A program made the translations under genes and the position numbers. A DNA stretch of 64,000 nt from Streptomyces abyssomicinicus. GTDB lineage: Bacteria > Actinomycetota > Actinomycetes > Streptomycetales > Streptomycetaceae. How positions within the stretch are numbered: position 1 is the first letter of the stretch; each line of letters opens with the position of its first letter. Of this stretch, positions 44,097-52,914 are shown piece by piece. The notes under the pieces are model-generated. The model saw nothing but the letters and a program-made list of their open reading frames with translations, made no database searches and was not told the DNA's origin. The DNA lies in contig NZ_BBZI01000014.1 in assembly GCF_008974245.1 (NCBI RefSeq), forward strand, positions 62,001 through 126,000. The letters are read 5' to 3'.

Positions 44097-44675
44097 TCAG
44101 GGAGCCGGGTGGGACGGGTCTTCCGGCGAATTCCCCGAGACCAGGTCCGCGAGACTCCGGAGCACCGCCTCGGCCCGTCCGCCGCCGTCCGTTCGCGCGA
44201 TCGCGCCCGCGTCCGGGCGCCCGCCCGCGTGCCCTTCGGCGTCACCCGCGCCGCCCATGCCCCCGCCGCCACCCCGGCCCGTGCCTTCGCCCGCGCCCCC
44301 GGTCCTGCCCGCGCTCCCGGCTCCGCCCGTGCCCCCAGGTCCGCCCGCGCTCCTGGTTCCGCCCGCGCCCCGGGCTCCGCCCGTGCCCCCAGGTCCGCCT
44401 GCGCCTTCGCCATCGCCGCCGGCCGCGTCCCCGCCCCCGGTCCCGCCCGGCCCCGCGGGCTCGTCCTCGCACGTCAGCACGATCTCCTCGCCCCCCTGCA
44501 CCCCCAGCGACAGCACGCCCAGGATCGAAGCCGCGTTCACCGGCCCCGCCCCGGCGCCGTCCGCCCGGTCCACCCGCACCGGCAGCCCCGACTCCTGGAC
44601 CGCCCGCACGAAGCGCGCCGCCGGCCGCGCGTGCAGCCCGTGCGGCCCCGCCACCCTGACCCGGTACTCCGGCAT
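44097..44675 (-). CDS. HPr-like phosphocarrier interrupted by an 80-residue Gly-rich insertion
   Basis: A 192-residue protein. Residues 1-72 match HPr: GPHGLHARPAARFV with the phosphorylatable His15, and NAASILGVLSLGVQGGEEIV covering the regulatory-Ser helix. Ordinary HPr then ends with one short helix; here residues 73-154 are a Gly/Ala/Pro/Arg low-complexity segment (GGTGGA-like repeats) before the final helix reappears as GGRAEAVLRSLADLVSG at 165-181. HPr carries phosphate from enzyme I in the phosphotransferase system. The DNA repeats of the insert (about 44230-44460) suggest expansion by slippage. The ATG is at 44675. Confidence 0.85.
   Translation of the reverse strand: MPEYRVRVAGPHGLHARPAARFVRAVQESGLPVRVDRADGAGAGPVNAASILGVLSLGVQGGEEIVLTCEDEPAGPGGTGGGDAAGGDGEGAGGPGGTGGARGAGGTRSAGGPGGTGGAGSAGRTGGAGEGTGRGGGGGMGGAGDAEGHAGGRPDAGAIARTDGGGRAEAVLRSLADLVSGNSPEDPSHPAP
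44230..44460. repeat. Minisatellite-like imperfect repeats inside the HPr-like gene
   Basis: Imperfect units of the type CCCGCGCTCCCGGCTCCGCC and CCCGTGCCCCCAGGTCCGCC recur across this stretch and encode the Gly-rich insertion. Confidence 0.75.
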
Positions 44676-44753
44676 GCCCGGTTCCCTCCTCGTCCTCGCC
44701 GTCACCCGGCATCGCACCGCGCCCCGCACAGCCGCGCGCCGTAGGCTGGCGGC

Positions 44754-47654
44754 ATGCAGAACCCGTCGGACCGTCACGAGTACCCCGCACACTGGGAAGC
44801 CGACGTGGTGCTGCGCGACGGCGGCATCACCCACGTCCGGCCCATCACCGAGGACGACGCGCAGCGCCTGGTCAGCTTCTACGAGCAGGTCTCCGACGAG
44901 TCCAAGTACCTGCGCTTCTTCTCGCCCTACCCGCGCCTGTCCGCCAAGGACGTGCACCGCTTCACCCACCACGACTACGTGGACCGGGTCGGGCTCGCCG
45001 CCACCGTCGGCGGCGACTTCATCGCCACCGTCCGCTACGACCGGGTCGACGCCACCGGCATGCCCGCCTCCGCGCCCGCCGACGAGGCCGAGGTCGCGTT
45101 CCTCGTCCAGGACGCCCATCAGGGCCGCGGCGTCGCCTCCGCGATGCTGGAGCACATCGCCGCCGTCGCCCGGGAACGCGGCGTACGCCGCTTCACCGCC
45201 GAGGTCCTGCCGGCCAACACCAAGATGATCAAGGTGTTCACCGACGCCGGCTACGCCCAGAAGCGCAGCTACGAGGACGGCGTGGTCCGCCTCCACCTCG
45301 ACCTCGAGCCAACCGGCCGGTCGCTCGCCGTCCAGCAGGCGCGTGAACAGCGCGCCGAGGCCCGCTCCGTGCGGCGACTGCTCGCCCCCGGCTCGGTCGC
45401 CGTGATCGGCGTCAGCCGCACTCCCGGCGGCGTCGGCCGCGGCGTGCTGGAGCACCTGCGCGACGGCGGCTTCACCGGCGCACTCCACGCGGTCAACCCG
45501 TCCTTCCCCGAGGACCTCACCGAGATCGAGGGCGTCCCCGCCCACCGCTCGCTCGGCGCCGTGGACGGCCCCGTGGACCTCGCCGTCGTCGCCGTGCCCG
45601 CCGATCGGGTGCCCGAGGTGGTCGACGCGTGCGGGGCACACGGCGTCCAGGGACTGGTGGTGCTCTCCGCCGGCTACGCCGAACTCGGGCCCGAAGGACG
45701 CGAACGGCAGCGCCAACTGGTGCGCCAGGCCCGCGCCTTCGGGATGCGCGTCATCGGCCCCAACGCCTTCGGCGTGGTCAACACCGCCCCCGGCGTCCGG
45801 CTCAACGCCTCCCTGGCCCCCGAGATGCCCCGCGCCGGCCGCATCGGCCTGTTCACCCAGTCCGGGGCCATCGGAGTCGCCCTGCTCTCCCGCCTCCACC
45901 GGCGCGGCGGCGGCGTCACGGGCGTCACCGGCGTCTCAACCTTCGTCTCGGCGGGCAACCGCGCCGACGTCTCCGGCAACGACGTCCTCCAGTACTGGTA
46001 CGACGACCCGGAGACCGACGTCGCGCTGATGTACCTCGAATCCATCGGCAACCCGCGCAAGTTCAACCGCCTCGCCCGGCGCACCGCGGCCGCCAAACCG
46101 CTCGTCGTGGTGCAGGGCGCCCGGCACAGCGGCGTCCCGCAGGGCCACGCCGTCCGCGCCACCCGCCTTCCGCACGACACCGTCTCCGCGCTGCTGCGCC
46201 AGGCCGGCGTGATCCGCGTCGACACCATCACCGAACTGGTCGACGCCGGCCTCCTGCTGGCCCGTCAGCCGCTGCCCGCCGGACCGCGCGTGGCGATCCT
46301 CGGCAACTCCGAGTCGCTCGGCCTGCTCACCTACGACGCCTGCCTCGCCGAGGGCCTCCAGCCGCTGCGCCCGCAGGACCTCACCACCGCCGCCACACCC
46401 GACGACTTCCACCGGGCGCTCTCCCGGGCCCTGGCCGACCCCGGCTGCGACGCCGTGGTGGTCACCGCCATCCCGCGCATCGAGGAGGCGGCCGGCGACG
46501 GCGGCGGGGCGGCCGACGCCGCGCTCGCCGAGGCGCTCCGCACCGCGGGGGCGCAGACCCCCGACAAGCCCGTCCTCGTCGTGCACGTCGAGCTCGGCGG
46601 CCTCGCCGAGGCGCTCTCCGCCGCCGCCGGCACCGCGCCCCGGGCCCGCGTCGCCGGGGAGCCCGCCGCCACCGGCGAGCAGGCCCCGCGGCCGGGGGAG
46701 GACGGCACGGCGGCCGGCGAGCAGAAGCCCGACGAGACCCGGCTCAGGCTCATCCCGGCCTTCCCCGCCGCCGAGCGCGCCGTCCGCGCGCTCGCCGAGG
46801 CCGTCCGGTACGCCGACTGGCGCCGGGAGGCCGCCGAGCCCGGCCGGGTGCCCGAGTTCGAGGACATCGACGAGAAGGAGACCGCGTCCTTCATCGACGG
46901 CCTCCTGGCCCGCGCCACCGGACCGGTCCGGGGCGGCGCGTCCGCCCCGGACGCCGTACCGGGCGGCGGCCCCGACCTCGGGCCCGAGGACACCGCGGCC
47001 CTGCTGCGCCGCTACGGCATCCCGGTACGCCGGGCGGTGCCCGCCCCCACCGCGGACGAGGCCGTCGCCGCAGCCCGCCGGCTCGGCTTCCCGGTGGCGC
47101 TCAAGACCACCGCCCCGCACCTGCGGCACCGTGCCGACCTCGGCGGCGTCCGGCTCGACCTCGCCGACGAGGAGCAGGTCCGCCGCGCCTTCGCCGAACT
47201 CGCCGGCCTGTTCGGCGGGGCCGACCAGGTCCGCCCCGTCGTCCAGCAGATGGCGCCGCGCGGTGTGGACACCGTGGTGCGCGCCGTGATCGACCCGGCG
47301 GCGGGCCCGGTCCTGTCCTTCGGCCTGGCCGGCGCCCCCTCGCAGCTGCTGGGTGACCTGTCCCACCGGCTGATCCCGGTCGTCGGCCGTGACGCCGCCT
47401 CGATGATCCGCTCGGTGCGGACCGCGCCCCTCCTCTTCGGCTGGCGCGGCGCCGCCCCCGTGGACACCGACGCCCTGGAACGGCTCCTGCTGCGGGTGTC
47501 CCGGCTGGTCGACGACCATCCCGAGGTGGTCGCCGTCACACTGGAGCCCGTGGTCGTCGCCCCGCGCGGCGTGAGTGTGCTCGGCGCCTCGGTGCGGCTG
47601 GCGCCCCCGCCGGCCCGGGACGACCAGGGGCCGCGTACGCTGCCGGAGTACTGA
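44754..47654 (+). CDS. GNAT acetyltransferase fused to ADP-forming acyl-CoA synthetase (Pat-like)
   Basis: A 966-residue bifunctional protein. Residues about 20-185 are a GNAT domain with the acetyl-CoA loop QDAHQGRGVASAML. A CoA-binding Rossmann domain begins VAVIGVSRTPGGVGRG, followed by succinyl-CoA ligase-like domains (TQSGAIGVALLSR) and, after a variable linker (about 620-740), an ATP-grasp domain with GFPVALKTTAPHLRHRADLG. Related fusions act as protein lysine acetyltransferases; the synthetase half is often regulatory. The expected SHTGAL phospho-His motif is altered here (RLPHDTVSA), so ligase activity is uncertain. Confidence 0.88.
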   Translation: MQNPSDRHEYPAHWEADVVLRDGGITHVRPITEDDAQRLVSFYEQVSDESKYLRFFSPYPRLSAKDVHRFTHHDYVDRVGLAATVGGDFIATVRYDRVDATGMPASAPADEAEVAFLVQDAHQGRGVASAMLEHIAAVARERGVRRFTAEVLPANTKMIKVFTDAGYAQKRSYEDGVVRLHLDLEPTGRSLAVQQAREQRAEARSVRRLLAPGSVAVIGVSRTPGGVGRGVLEHLRDGGFTGALHAVNPSFPEDLTEIEGVPAHRSLGAVDGPVDLAVVAVPADRVPEVVDACGAHGVQGLVVLSAGYAELGPEGRERQRQLVRQARAFGMRVIGPNAFGVVNTAPGVRLNASLAPEMPRAGRIGLFTQSGAIGVALLSRLHRRGGGVTGVTGVSTFVSAGNRADVSGNDVLQYWYDDPETDVALMYLESIGNPRKFNRLARRTAAAKPLVVVQGARHSGVPQGHAVRATRLPHDTVSALLRQAGVIRVDTITELVDAGLLLARQPLPAGPRVAILGNSESLGLLTYDACLAEGLQPLRPQDLTTAATPDDFHRALSRALADPGCDAVVVTAIPRIEEAAGDGGGAADAALAEALRTAGAQTPDKPVLVVHVELGGLAEALSAAAGTAPRARVAGEPAATGEQAPRPGEDGTAAGEQKPDETRLRLIPAFPAAERAVRALAEAVRYADWRREAAEPGRVPEFEDIDEKETASFIDGLLARATGPVRGGASAPDAVPGGGPDLGPEDTAALLRRYGIPVRRAVPAPTADEAVAAARRLGFPVALKTTAPHLRHRADLGGVRLDLADEEQVRRAFAELAGLFGGADQVRPVVQQMAPRGVDTVVRAVIDPAAGPVLSFGLAGAPSQLLGDLSHRLIPVVGRDAASMIRSVRTAPLLFGWRGAAPVDTDALERLLLRVSRLVDDHPEVVAVTLEPVVVAPRGVSVLGASVRLAPPPARDDQGPRTLPEY

Positions 47655-47718
47655 CCGAAGCGCTCCGGGCCGTCCGGGGCGGTCCGGGCAGCCGGTGCGC
47701 CGCCGTAGGATGGACGTC

Positions 47719-48306
47719 ATGGCCAAGACCAGTACGACGACCCAGGGGCTGCGCGCGGCGATCGAGCGCAGCGGCTACTACCCGGCCCTCGTGGCCGAGG
47801 CGGTGGAGTCCGCCGTCGGCGGGGAGCCCGTCCGGTCGTTCCTGGTCCATCAGGAGACCACGTTCGACGCCAACGAGGTCCGCCGCCACGTGACGGTGCT
47901 GGTGCTCACCGAAAACCGCTTCATCGTCAGCCACACCGACGAGCAGAACGCCGACAGCACCTCCCCGTCGCCGTACGCGACGACGTCCACGGAGTCGGTG
48001 AAGCTGGAGAAGATCTCCTCGGTGGTGGTCAGCCGCGTCGTCTCCGACCCCGAGACGTACACGCCGGGCCGGCTGCCCCGGGAGGTCGTGCTGACCATCG
48101 GCTGGGGCGCGGTCTCCCGCATCGACCTGGAGCCCGCCGCCTGCGGCGACCCCAACTGCGACGCCGACCACGGCTACACCGGCAGCAGCACCGCCGACGA
48201 CCTCAGCCTCCGTGTCAGCGAGGCCGGCGACGGACCGGAGACGGTCGCCCAGGCGCTCGCCTTCGCGCAGGCGCTCTCCGAGGCGATCGCGGACACCGCC
48301 CGCTGA
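47719..48306 (+). CDS. DUF5998 family protein
   Basis: A 195-residue conserved actinobacterial protein. MAKTSTTTQGLRAAIERSGY opens it, then FLVHQETTFDANEVRRHVTV and LTENRFIVSHTDEQNAD suggest a pleckstrin-like or bacterial-PH beta barrel. CGDPNCDADHGYTG carries Cys/His residues that may bind metal. Function is unknown. The ATG at 47719 is used; an ATG at 47710 is also in frame. Its stop overlaps the next start (TGATG), coupling it to the phosphatase-like gene. Confidence 0.8.
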   Translation: MAKTSTTTQGLRAAIERSGYYPALVAEAVESAVGGEPVRSFLVHQETTFDANEVRRHVTVLVLTENRFIVSHTDEQNADSTSPSPYATTSTESVKLEKISSVVVSRVVSDPETYTPGRLPREVVLTIGWGAVSRIDLEPAACGDPNCDADHGYTGSSTADDLSLRVSEAGDGPETVAQALAFAQALSEAIADTAR

Positions 48307-49529
48307 TGTCCCACTCCGCCTGGGACGACTGGGAGCGCGCCAACGCCGCGTCCGCCCCCGGCCATCCGGAGCCGTTGCCGCTGTCCTCCGCCCCGGTCCC
48401 CGAGTACGGCAGCGGCTCGCTCGCCGACCTGCTGCCCACCCTGGCCGCCGGGATGGGCGTGCCGGGCGTCACCGCCGCGATACCGGAACTCGCGCCCGCC
48501 GACCGGGCCTGCGTCTTCCTGATCGACGGGCTGGGCTGGGAGCAGCTGAAGGCGCACCCCGACGAGGCGCCCTTCATGACCTCCCTGCTGGCCTCCTCAC
48601 GCGGCGGCACCGGCCGCCCGCTGACGGCCGGCTACCCGGCGACCACGGCCACCTCCCTGGCCTCGGTCGGCACCGGCCTGCCGCCGGGTGCGCACGGCCT
48701 GCCCGGCTACACGGTCCGCAACCCGGAGACCGGCGAGCTGATGAACCAGCTCCGCTGGAAGCCCTGGACCTCCCCGGCCCTCTGGCAGCCCCACCCCACG
48801 GTCTTCCGGCTGGCCGAGGCGGCCGGTGTGCACGCCGCGCAGGTGTCCTCCCCTATCTTCGAGTCCACCCCGCTCACCGAGATCGCGCTCAGCGGCGGAG
48901 CCTTCCACGGCCGTCTCGCCGGCGAGGAGCGGATGGACCTCGCCGCCGGGCAACTGGCCGCGGCCGACCGCGCGCTGGTCTACACCTACTACTCCGAGGT
49001 CGACGGCGCCGGCCACCGGTTCGGCGTCGACTCCGACACCTGGCGCGGCCAGCTCGGCTACGTCGACCGCCTGGTCCAGCGCCTCGCCGAACAGCTCCCG
49101 CCGCGCAGCGCCCTCTACGTCACCGCCGACCACGGCATGATCGACGTGCCCTTCGACGAGGAGCACCGCATCGACGTCGACGAGGACTGGGAGCTCAAGG
49201 CCGGCGTCGGCCTGCTGGGCGGCGAGGGCCGTGCCCGGCACGTCTACGCGGTGCCGGGCGCCGTGAACGACGTGCTCGCCGTCTGGCGCGAGGTCCTCGG
49301 CGAGCAGTTCTGGATCGCCTCGCGGGACGAGGCGATCGAGGCCGGCTGGTTCGGCCCGCACATCGACGACCGGGTGTACGCCCGGCTCGGCGACGTGATC
49401 GCGGCCGCCCACGACGACGTCCTGCTGATCGCCTCGCGGCGCGAGCCCAAGGAGTCCCTGATGGTCGGCAACCACGGGTCGATGACCCCCGCCGAGCAGC
49501 TGGTCCCCCTCCTGGAGGTCCGCACCTGA
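48306..49529 (+). CDS. Alkaline phosphatase superfamily / nucleotide pyrophosphatase-like
   Basis: A 407-residue protein of the type I phosphodiesterase/nucleotide pyrophosphatase group. Metal ligands are visible in CVFLIDGLGWEQL (Asp), TAGYPATTATSLASVGTG (nucleophilic Thr) and YVTADHGMIDVP, with HRFGVDSDTW and GNHGSMTP supplying His residues. No signal peptide is seen, so it is probably cytoplasmic. Coupled to the upstream DUF5998 gene by a TGATG overlap. Confidence 0.9.
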   Translation: MSHSAWDDWERANAASAPGHPEPLPLSSAPVPEYGSGSLADLLPTLAAGMGVPGVTAAIPELAPADRACVFLIDGLGWEQLKAHPDEAPFMTSLLASSRGGTGRPLTAGYPATTATSLASVGTGLPPGAHGLPGYTVRNPETGELMNQLRWKPWTSPALWQPHPTVFRLAEAAGVHAAQVSSPIFESTPLTEIALSGGAFHGRLAGEERMDLAAGQLAAADRALVYTYYSEVDGAGHRFGVDSDTWRGQLGYVDRLVQRLAEQLPPRSALYVTADHGMIDVPFDEEHRIDVDEDWELKAGVGLLGGEGRARHVYAVPGAVNDVLAVWREVLGEQFWIASRDEAIEAGWFGPHIDDRVYARLGDVIAAAHDDVLLIASRREPKESLMVGNHGSMTPAEQLVPLLEVRT

Positions 49530-49600
49530 CGGCCCCCGGCCGTCGTCGCGATCCGTCCGCCCCTTCCACCGCACGCTGACCGAAAGGCGTTCGACCTGTC

Positions 49601-49774
49601 ATGCCAGAGCTGGTGTCCTTCTCGGGGACCGTGGCCCGCGGGAAGCCGACCGACCCCCTCGGGCATGCGCCGCGCGCGGGCCGGCCGGGTCGAGGTCCGG
49701 TCCGTGCCGACGGGGTTGTTCGTGCAGACGGGGTTGTCCGTGTGAGTTCGCCGGGGAAGGGCCCGCGTTGCTGA
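49601..49774 (+). pseudogene. Degenerate duplicate of the tdk 5' end, 57-codon ORF
   Basis: The frame begins MPELVSFSGTVARGKPTD, which aligns with the intact tdk start MSELVFFSGTMDCGKSTL both as protein and, closely, as DNA over about 50 bases. After that the similarity is lost: 18-base direct repeats (49704-49721 and 49722-49739) follow and the frame ends in a TGA overlapping the tdk ATG. The P-loop is broken (RGKPT), so it is unlikely to bind nucleotide. A matching 3' fragment lies at 52915. Confidence 0.75.
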
Positions 49775-50424
49775 TGTCCGAGCTGGTGTTCTTCTCCGGG
49801 ACGATGGACTGCGGAAAGTCGACGCTGGCCCTCCAGATCGCGCACAACCGTTCCGCTCGCGGGCTGGAGGGGCTGATCTTCACCCGCGACGACCGGGCGG
49901 GTGAGGGCAAGCTGTCGTCGCGCCTGGGCCTGGTGACCGACGCGGTGGAGGCGGGTCCCGGGTTCGACCTGTACGGCCACGTGGTGGACCGGCTCCAGCG
50001 GGGCGGACGGGTCGACTACGTGATCGCGGACGAGGCACAGTTCCTCGCCCCCGAGCAGGTGGACCAGCTGGCCCGTGTCGTGGACGACCTCGAGATGGAC
50101 GTCTACGCCTTCGGCATCACCACCGACTTCCGCACCCGGCTCTTCCCGGGCTCGCAGCGGCTGATCGAACTCGCCGACCGTGTCGAGACGTTGCAGGTCG
50201 AGGCCCTGTGCTGGTGCGGGGCGCGCGCCACGCACAACGCGCGCACGGTGGGCGGCGTGATGGTCGTCGAGGGTGAGCAGGTCATGGTGGGCGACGTGGC
50301 CAACCAGCCCGACGAGATCGGCTACGAGGTCCTGTGCCGGCGCCACCACCGCCGCCAGATGACCGGCGCCACGGCGCGGGCGGGATCCCTGTCCCCGGAC
50401 GTGCTGCCGGTCAGCTCCGCCTGA
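49774..50424 (+). CDS. tdk: Thymidine kinase (type II)
   Basis: A 216-residue enzyme that phosphorylates thymidine with ATP in nucleotide salvage. The P-loop is SGTMDCGKST near residue 8, the Walker B region is VDYVIADEAQFLAPEQV, and zinc ligands lie in ALCWCGARATHNAR and LCRRHHRR. The ATG at 49774 overlaps the stop of a degenerate tdk-like ORF; the good Shine-Dalgarno sequence (GGGGAAGGG) is better spaced for an in-frame TTG at 49768, so translation may start there or be coupled. It is flanked by pieces of a second tdk. Confidence 0.93.
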   Translation: MSELVFFSGTMDCGKSTLALQIAHNRSARGLEGLIFTRDDRAGEGKLSSRLGLVTDAVEAGPGFDLYGHVVDRLQRGGRVDYVIADEAQFLAPEQVDQLARVVDDLEMDVYAFGITTDFRTRLFPGSQRLIELADRVETLQVEALCWCGARATHNARTVGGVMVVEGEQVMVGDVANQPDEIGYEVLCRRHHRRQMTGATARAGSLSPDVLPVSSA

Positions 50425-50493
50425 ACCGGCGGATCCCCGTGATCGCTGCGGGACGCCGATCGGGACGCCGACGCGGATCACCCGGCCGTCGCA

Positions 50494-51165
50494 TCAGAGC
50501 GCGGCGGCCGTGTTGATGTCCCGGTTCTCGAGGACGCGGCGGTGGTGTCCCCGGCGGGCGAGGTGCAGCGCCGCTCGGCCGAGCCGGGCGGTGTCGGTCG
50601 TCAGGACCGGCCCCAGGCGCAGGAGCTTCAGGAGCGGAACGAGTGGGGTGACCGCGGCGCCGCCCCATCGGTAGGCAGCGGTCTTCGAGCGGGCCTCGTG
50701 CGAAGGCAGGACGAAGCCCGGGCGCAGGGCGTACCCGTGGGAGAAGGTGGAGATGACCGCGTTCTCGGTGCGCCCCTTGACGCGGGCCCAGCGCATGCGG
50801 CCGCGTTCGGTGCTGTCCGTGCCGCCGCCGGAGACGTAGACGAACGTCAGGTGCGGATTGACGTCGTGAAGGGTCTGCGCGGCGGCGGTGGTGTATCCGT
50901 AGGTGATGCGTTCGTAGTCCTCGGGGTCCATGCCGGCGGAGCTGACGCCGAGCGCCCAGAAGCAGGCGTCGGCGCCGGCGAGGTCGCTCCTGACGGGGGC
51001 GAGGTCCAGGAAGTCGGCGTGCAGGACCTGGCTCAGCTTCGGGTGTGTCAGGTCCAGCCTCGTCCGCCCCACGGCGACGACCCTGGTGACGTCGTCGGCA
51101 CGGAGGCATTCCTGGAGGAAGCCGTCGCCGATGAGGCCGCTGCCGCCGAAGACGACTATGTTCAT
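50494..51165 (-). CDS. NAD(P)-binding Rossmann-fold oxidoreductase
   Basis: A 223-residue atypical short-chain dehydrogenase. The nucleotide loop is VVFGGSGLIGDGF at the N-terminus, a catalytic-like region is VYVSGGGTDSTERGRMRWAR, and LRPGFVLPSHEARSK follows. The substrate is unknown. It lies behind the SDR gene on the same strand (28 bases apart), probably in one operon under the divergent TetR regulator. Confidence 0.85.
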   Translation of the reverse strand: MNIVVFGGSGLIGDGFLQECLRADDVTRVVAVGRTRLDLTHPKLSQVLHADFLDLAPVRSDLAGADACFWALGVSSAGMDPEDYERITYGYTTAAAQTLHDVNPHLTFVYVSGGGTDSTERGRMRWARVKGRTENAVISTFSHGYALRPGFVLPSHEARSKTAAYRWGGAAVTPLVPLLKLLRLGPVLTTDTARLGRAALHLARRGHHRRVLENRDINTAAAL

Positions 51166-51193
51166 GAGAGTTTCCCTGGGTCGATGCGGGCGA

Positions 51194-52108
51194 TCAGAGG
51201 GTGCCGGCCGCCGAGACGCCGGTGAGTTCCTCGGCCTCGGCCCACAGCCGTGCCGCGACGGCCTTGTCCCGGGCGCTGCGCGGCAGGGGAACCGCCTTGG
51301 TGGGGCCGACCAGGCCCCAGCGCGGGCCGTAGTAGCCGCCGGGTGTCGCGGCGGGGCTGGTGGCCGCGTACAGCAGAGGTTCCGCGCCCTGTTCGGGCCC
51401 CTGGGACGGAACGACCTTGTACAGCAGTGATTCCAGCCGCCCGGGCCGGCCGCCGTTCAAAGTGGGACCGGAGGTCATCAGGTTGGTGCGGGTGTACCCG
51501 GGGTGCGCGCCGGCCGACAGCAGGGAGCGGCCGCGCCGGGCGGCGAGGCCGGCGAGGTGGAGCATCAGCAGCAGGTCGGCGAGCTTGGACTGGGCGTAGG
51601 CCCGGGTAGGGCTGTAGCCGCGGGTGGACTGCAGGTCGTCGAAGTCGATGCGGGCCCGGTTGGCGGTTCCGCTGCTCATCGTGGCCACCCGGGGGGCGGG
51701 GGCGTCGAGGAGCAGGGGCAGCAGCCGGACGGTGAGGGCGAACGGGCCGAGGAAGTTGCTCCCCAACTGGAGCTCGAAGCCGTCGGGCGTCTCCGTGCGC
51801 CGGGGCACGTTCATGACTCCGGCGTTGTTCACCAGCAGGTCCAGCGGCCGGCCCTCTGCCGCCAGGCCGTCGGCGAAGCTTCGGACGGAACCCAGGTCGC
51901 TCAGGTCCAGAGGGCGGACCTCGATCCGGGCGCCGGGATGCGCGGCGAGCATCTCGTCCCGGGCCTGCTCGCCCTTGGCCGGTGTGCGCACGGCGAGAAT
52001 GACGCGCGCTCCGGCTCCGGCCAGCCGTTGCGCGGCCTCCTTGCCGGTTCCGCTGTTCGCGCCGGTCACCACGGCGAGCTTTCCGTGCTGGTCAGGAACC
52101 TGGTACAT
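51194..52108 (-). CDS. Short-chain dehydrogenase/reductase
   Basis: A 304-residue SDR. The cofactor motif TGANSGTGKEAAQRLAGAGA, NNAGVM, a Ser in ATMSSGTANRARIDFDDLQ, and YAQSK (Tyr-x-x-x-Lys) are all present. It resembles retinol dehydrogenase-like SDRs acting on lipophilic alcohols. It starts at 52108, faces away from the TetR gene, and shares with it an intergenic region carrying repeated CCGGTA elements. Confidence 0.92.
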   Translation of the reverse strand: MYQVPDQHGKLAVVTGANSGTGKEAAQRLAGAGARVILAVRTPAKGEQARDEMLAAHPGARIEVRPLDLSDLGSVRSFADGLAAEGRPLDLLVNNAGVMNVPRRTETPDGFELQLGSNFLGPFALTVRLLPLLLDAPAPRVATMSSGTANRARIDFDDLQSTRGYSPTRAYAQSKLADLLLMLHLAGLAARRGRSLLSAGAHPGYTRTNLMTSGPTLNGGRPGRLESLLYKVVPSQGPEQGAEPLLYAATSPAATPGGYYGPRWGLVGPTKAVPLPRSARDKAVAARLWAEAEELTGVSAAGTL

Positions 52109-52124
52109 GGCGAAACCCTTTACG

Positions 52125-52200
52125 TACTGCCGGTATCTTGTCTCGGGTTCCCACCGTAACGGACCACCGGTACTTAATCAAAGGACCGCCGGTATGTAAT
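52125..52200. promoter_or_regulatory. CCGGTA repeat cluster, candidate TetR operators
   Basis: GGACCACCGGTACTTAAT (52161-52178) and GGACCGCCGGTATGTAAT (52183-52200) are direct repeats 22 bases apart, two helical turns. A third GCCGGTA lies near 52129. They fill the space between the divergent SDR and TetR genes, where an autorepressor would bind. Confidence 0.65.
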
Positions 52201-52208
52201 ATTGGCGG

Positions 52209-52898
52209 GTGACCTTCCAGCGCGCCCGCACCGACGAGCAGCGCAGGCAGCGGAGACGCCAGATCCTGGACACCGCGGCCGCGATGCTCGCCGAGATGCC
52301 TGTCGCGAAACTGAGCCTCAACGAGCTGAGCCGTCGAGTGGGCCTCGCCAAGGCCAACGTGCTGCGCTACTTCGAGTCGCGGGAGGCGATTCTGCTCGAG
52401 TTGCTCGACGCCGAGGTCCAGGACTGGGTCGCCGAATTGCGGCACCTGCAGCCGGCCGGCGCCGGCAGCGCACGCGAGCGCGGGGACGGGCTGGCCGACC
52501 ACCTGGCGACCTCCCTGGCACGGAGGCCGGTTCTGTGCGACCTGCTCGCCGCGCAGGGCGCGGTCCTGGAGCACAACATCTCCACGGAGGTGGGTGTCCG
52601 GCACAAGCACGCGGCCCGGCAGTCGCTCGACGGCATGGTCCAGGTTGTGGGGCGCCACCTCCCCGAACTCGGTGACGACGGCGCCGCCGCCCTGGTGGAA
52701 TCGGCCCTGCTGATGGCCATGACCGCCTGGCAATGCAGCCGTCCTTCGGAGGCGATGCTGGCGGTCTACGCCTCCGACCCGGCGCTGGCGGCCATGCGCG
52801 TGGACTTCACGGAGCTGGTCCGCCGCACCACGGCCGTCACCGCATCGGGCCTGCTGGCTCGCCAGGACGATCGGGCCGGCCCGGCGCCGGCCTCCTGA
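52209..52898 (+). CDS. TetR-family repressor
   Basis: A 229-residue protein. The N-terminal helix-turn-helix runs RRQILDTAAAMLAEMPVAKL and SLNELSRRVGLAKANVLRYF; the rest is a helical ligand-binding domain (TetR_C-like) with many Leu/Ala. The GTG at 52209 is nine bases beyond the second operator-like repeat. Divergent placement implies control of the SDR/oxidoreductase operon and itself. The stop is followed by a tdk fragment. Confidence 0.92.
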   Translation: MTFQRARTDEQRRQRRRQILDTAAAMLAEMPVAKLSLNELSRRVGLAKANVLRYFESREAILLELLDAEVQDWVAELRHLQPAGAGSARERGDGLADHLATSLARRPVLCDLLAAQGAVLEHNISTEVGVRHKHAARQSLDGMVQVVGRHLPELGDDGAAALVESALLMAMTAWQCSRPSEAMLAVYASDPALAAMRVDFTELVRRTTAVTASGLLARQDDRAGPAPAS

Positions 52899-52914
52899 CC
52901 GTCGGCTGCCGGGC

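Noticed and set aside
43982..44413. Minus-strand frame with GARAEPGARA repeats
   Set aside because: It is the HPr insertion repeat read in another frame and has no independent start signal.
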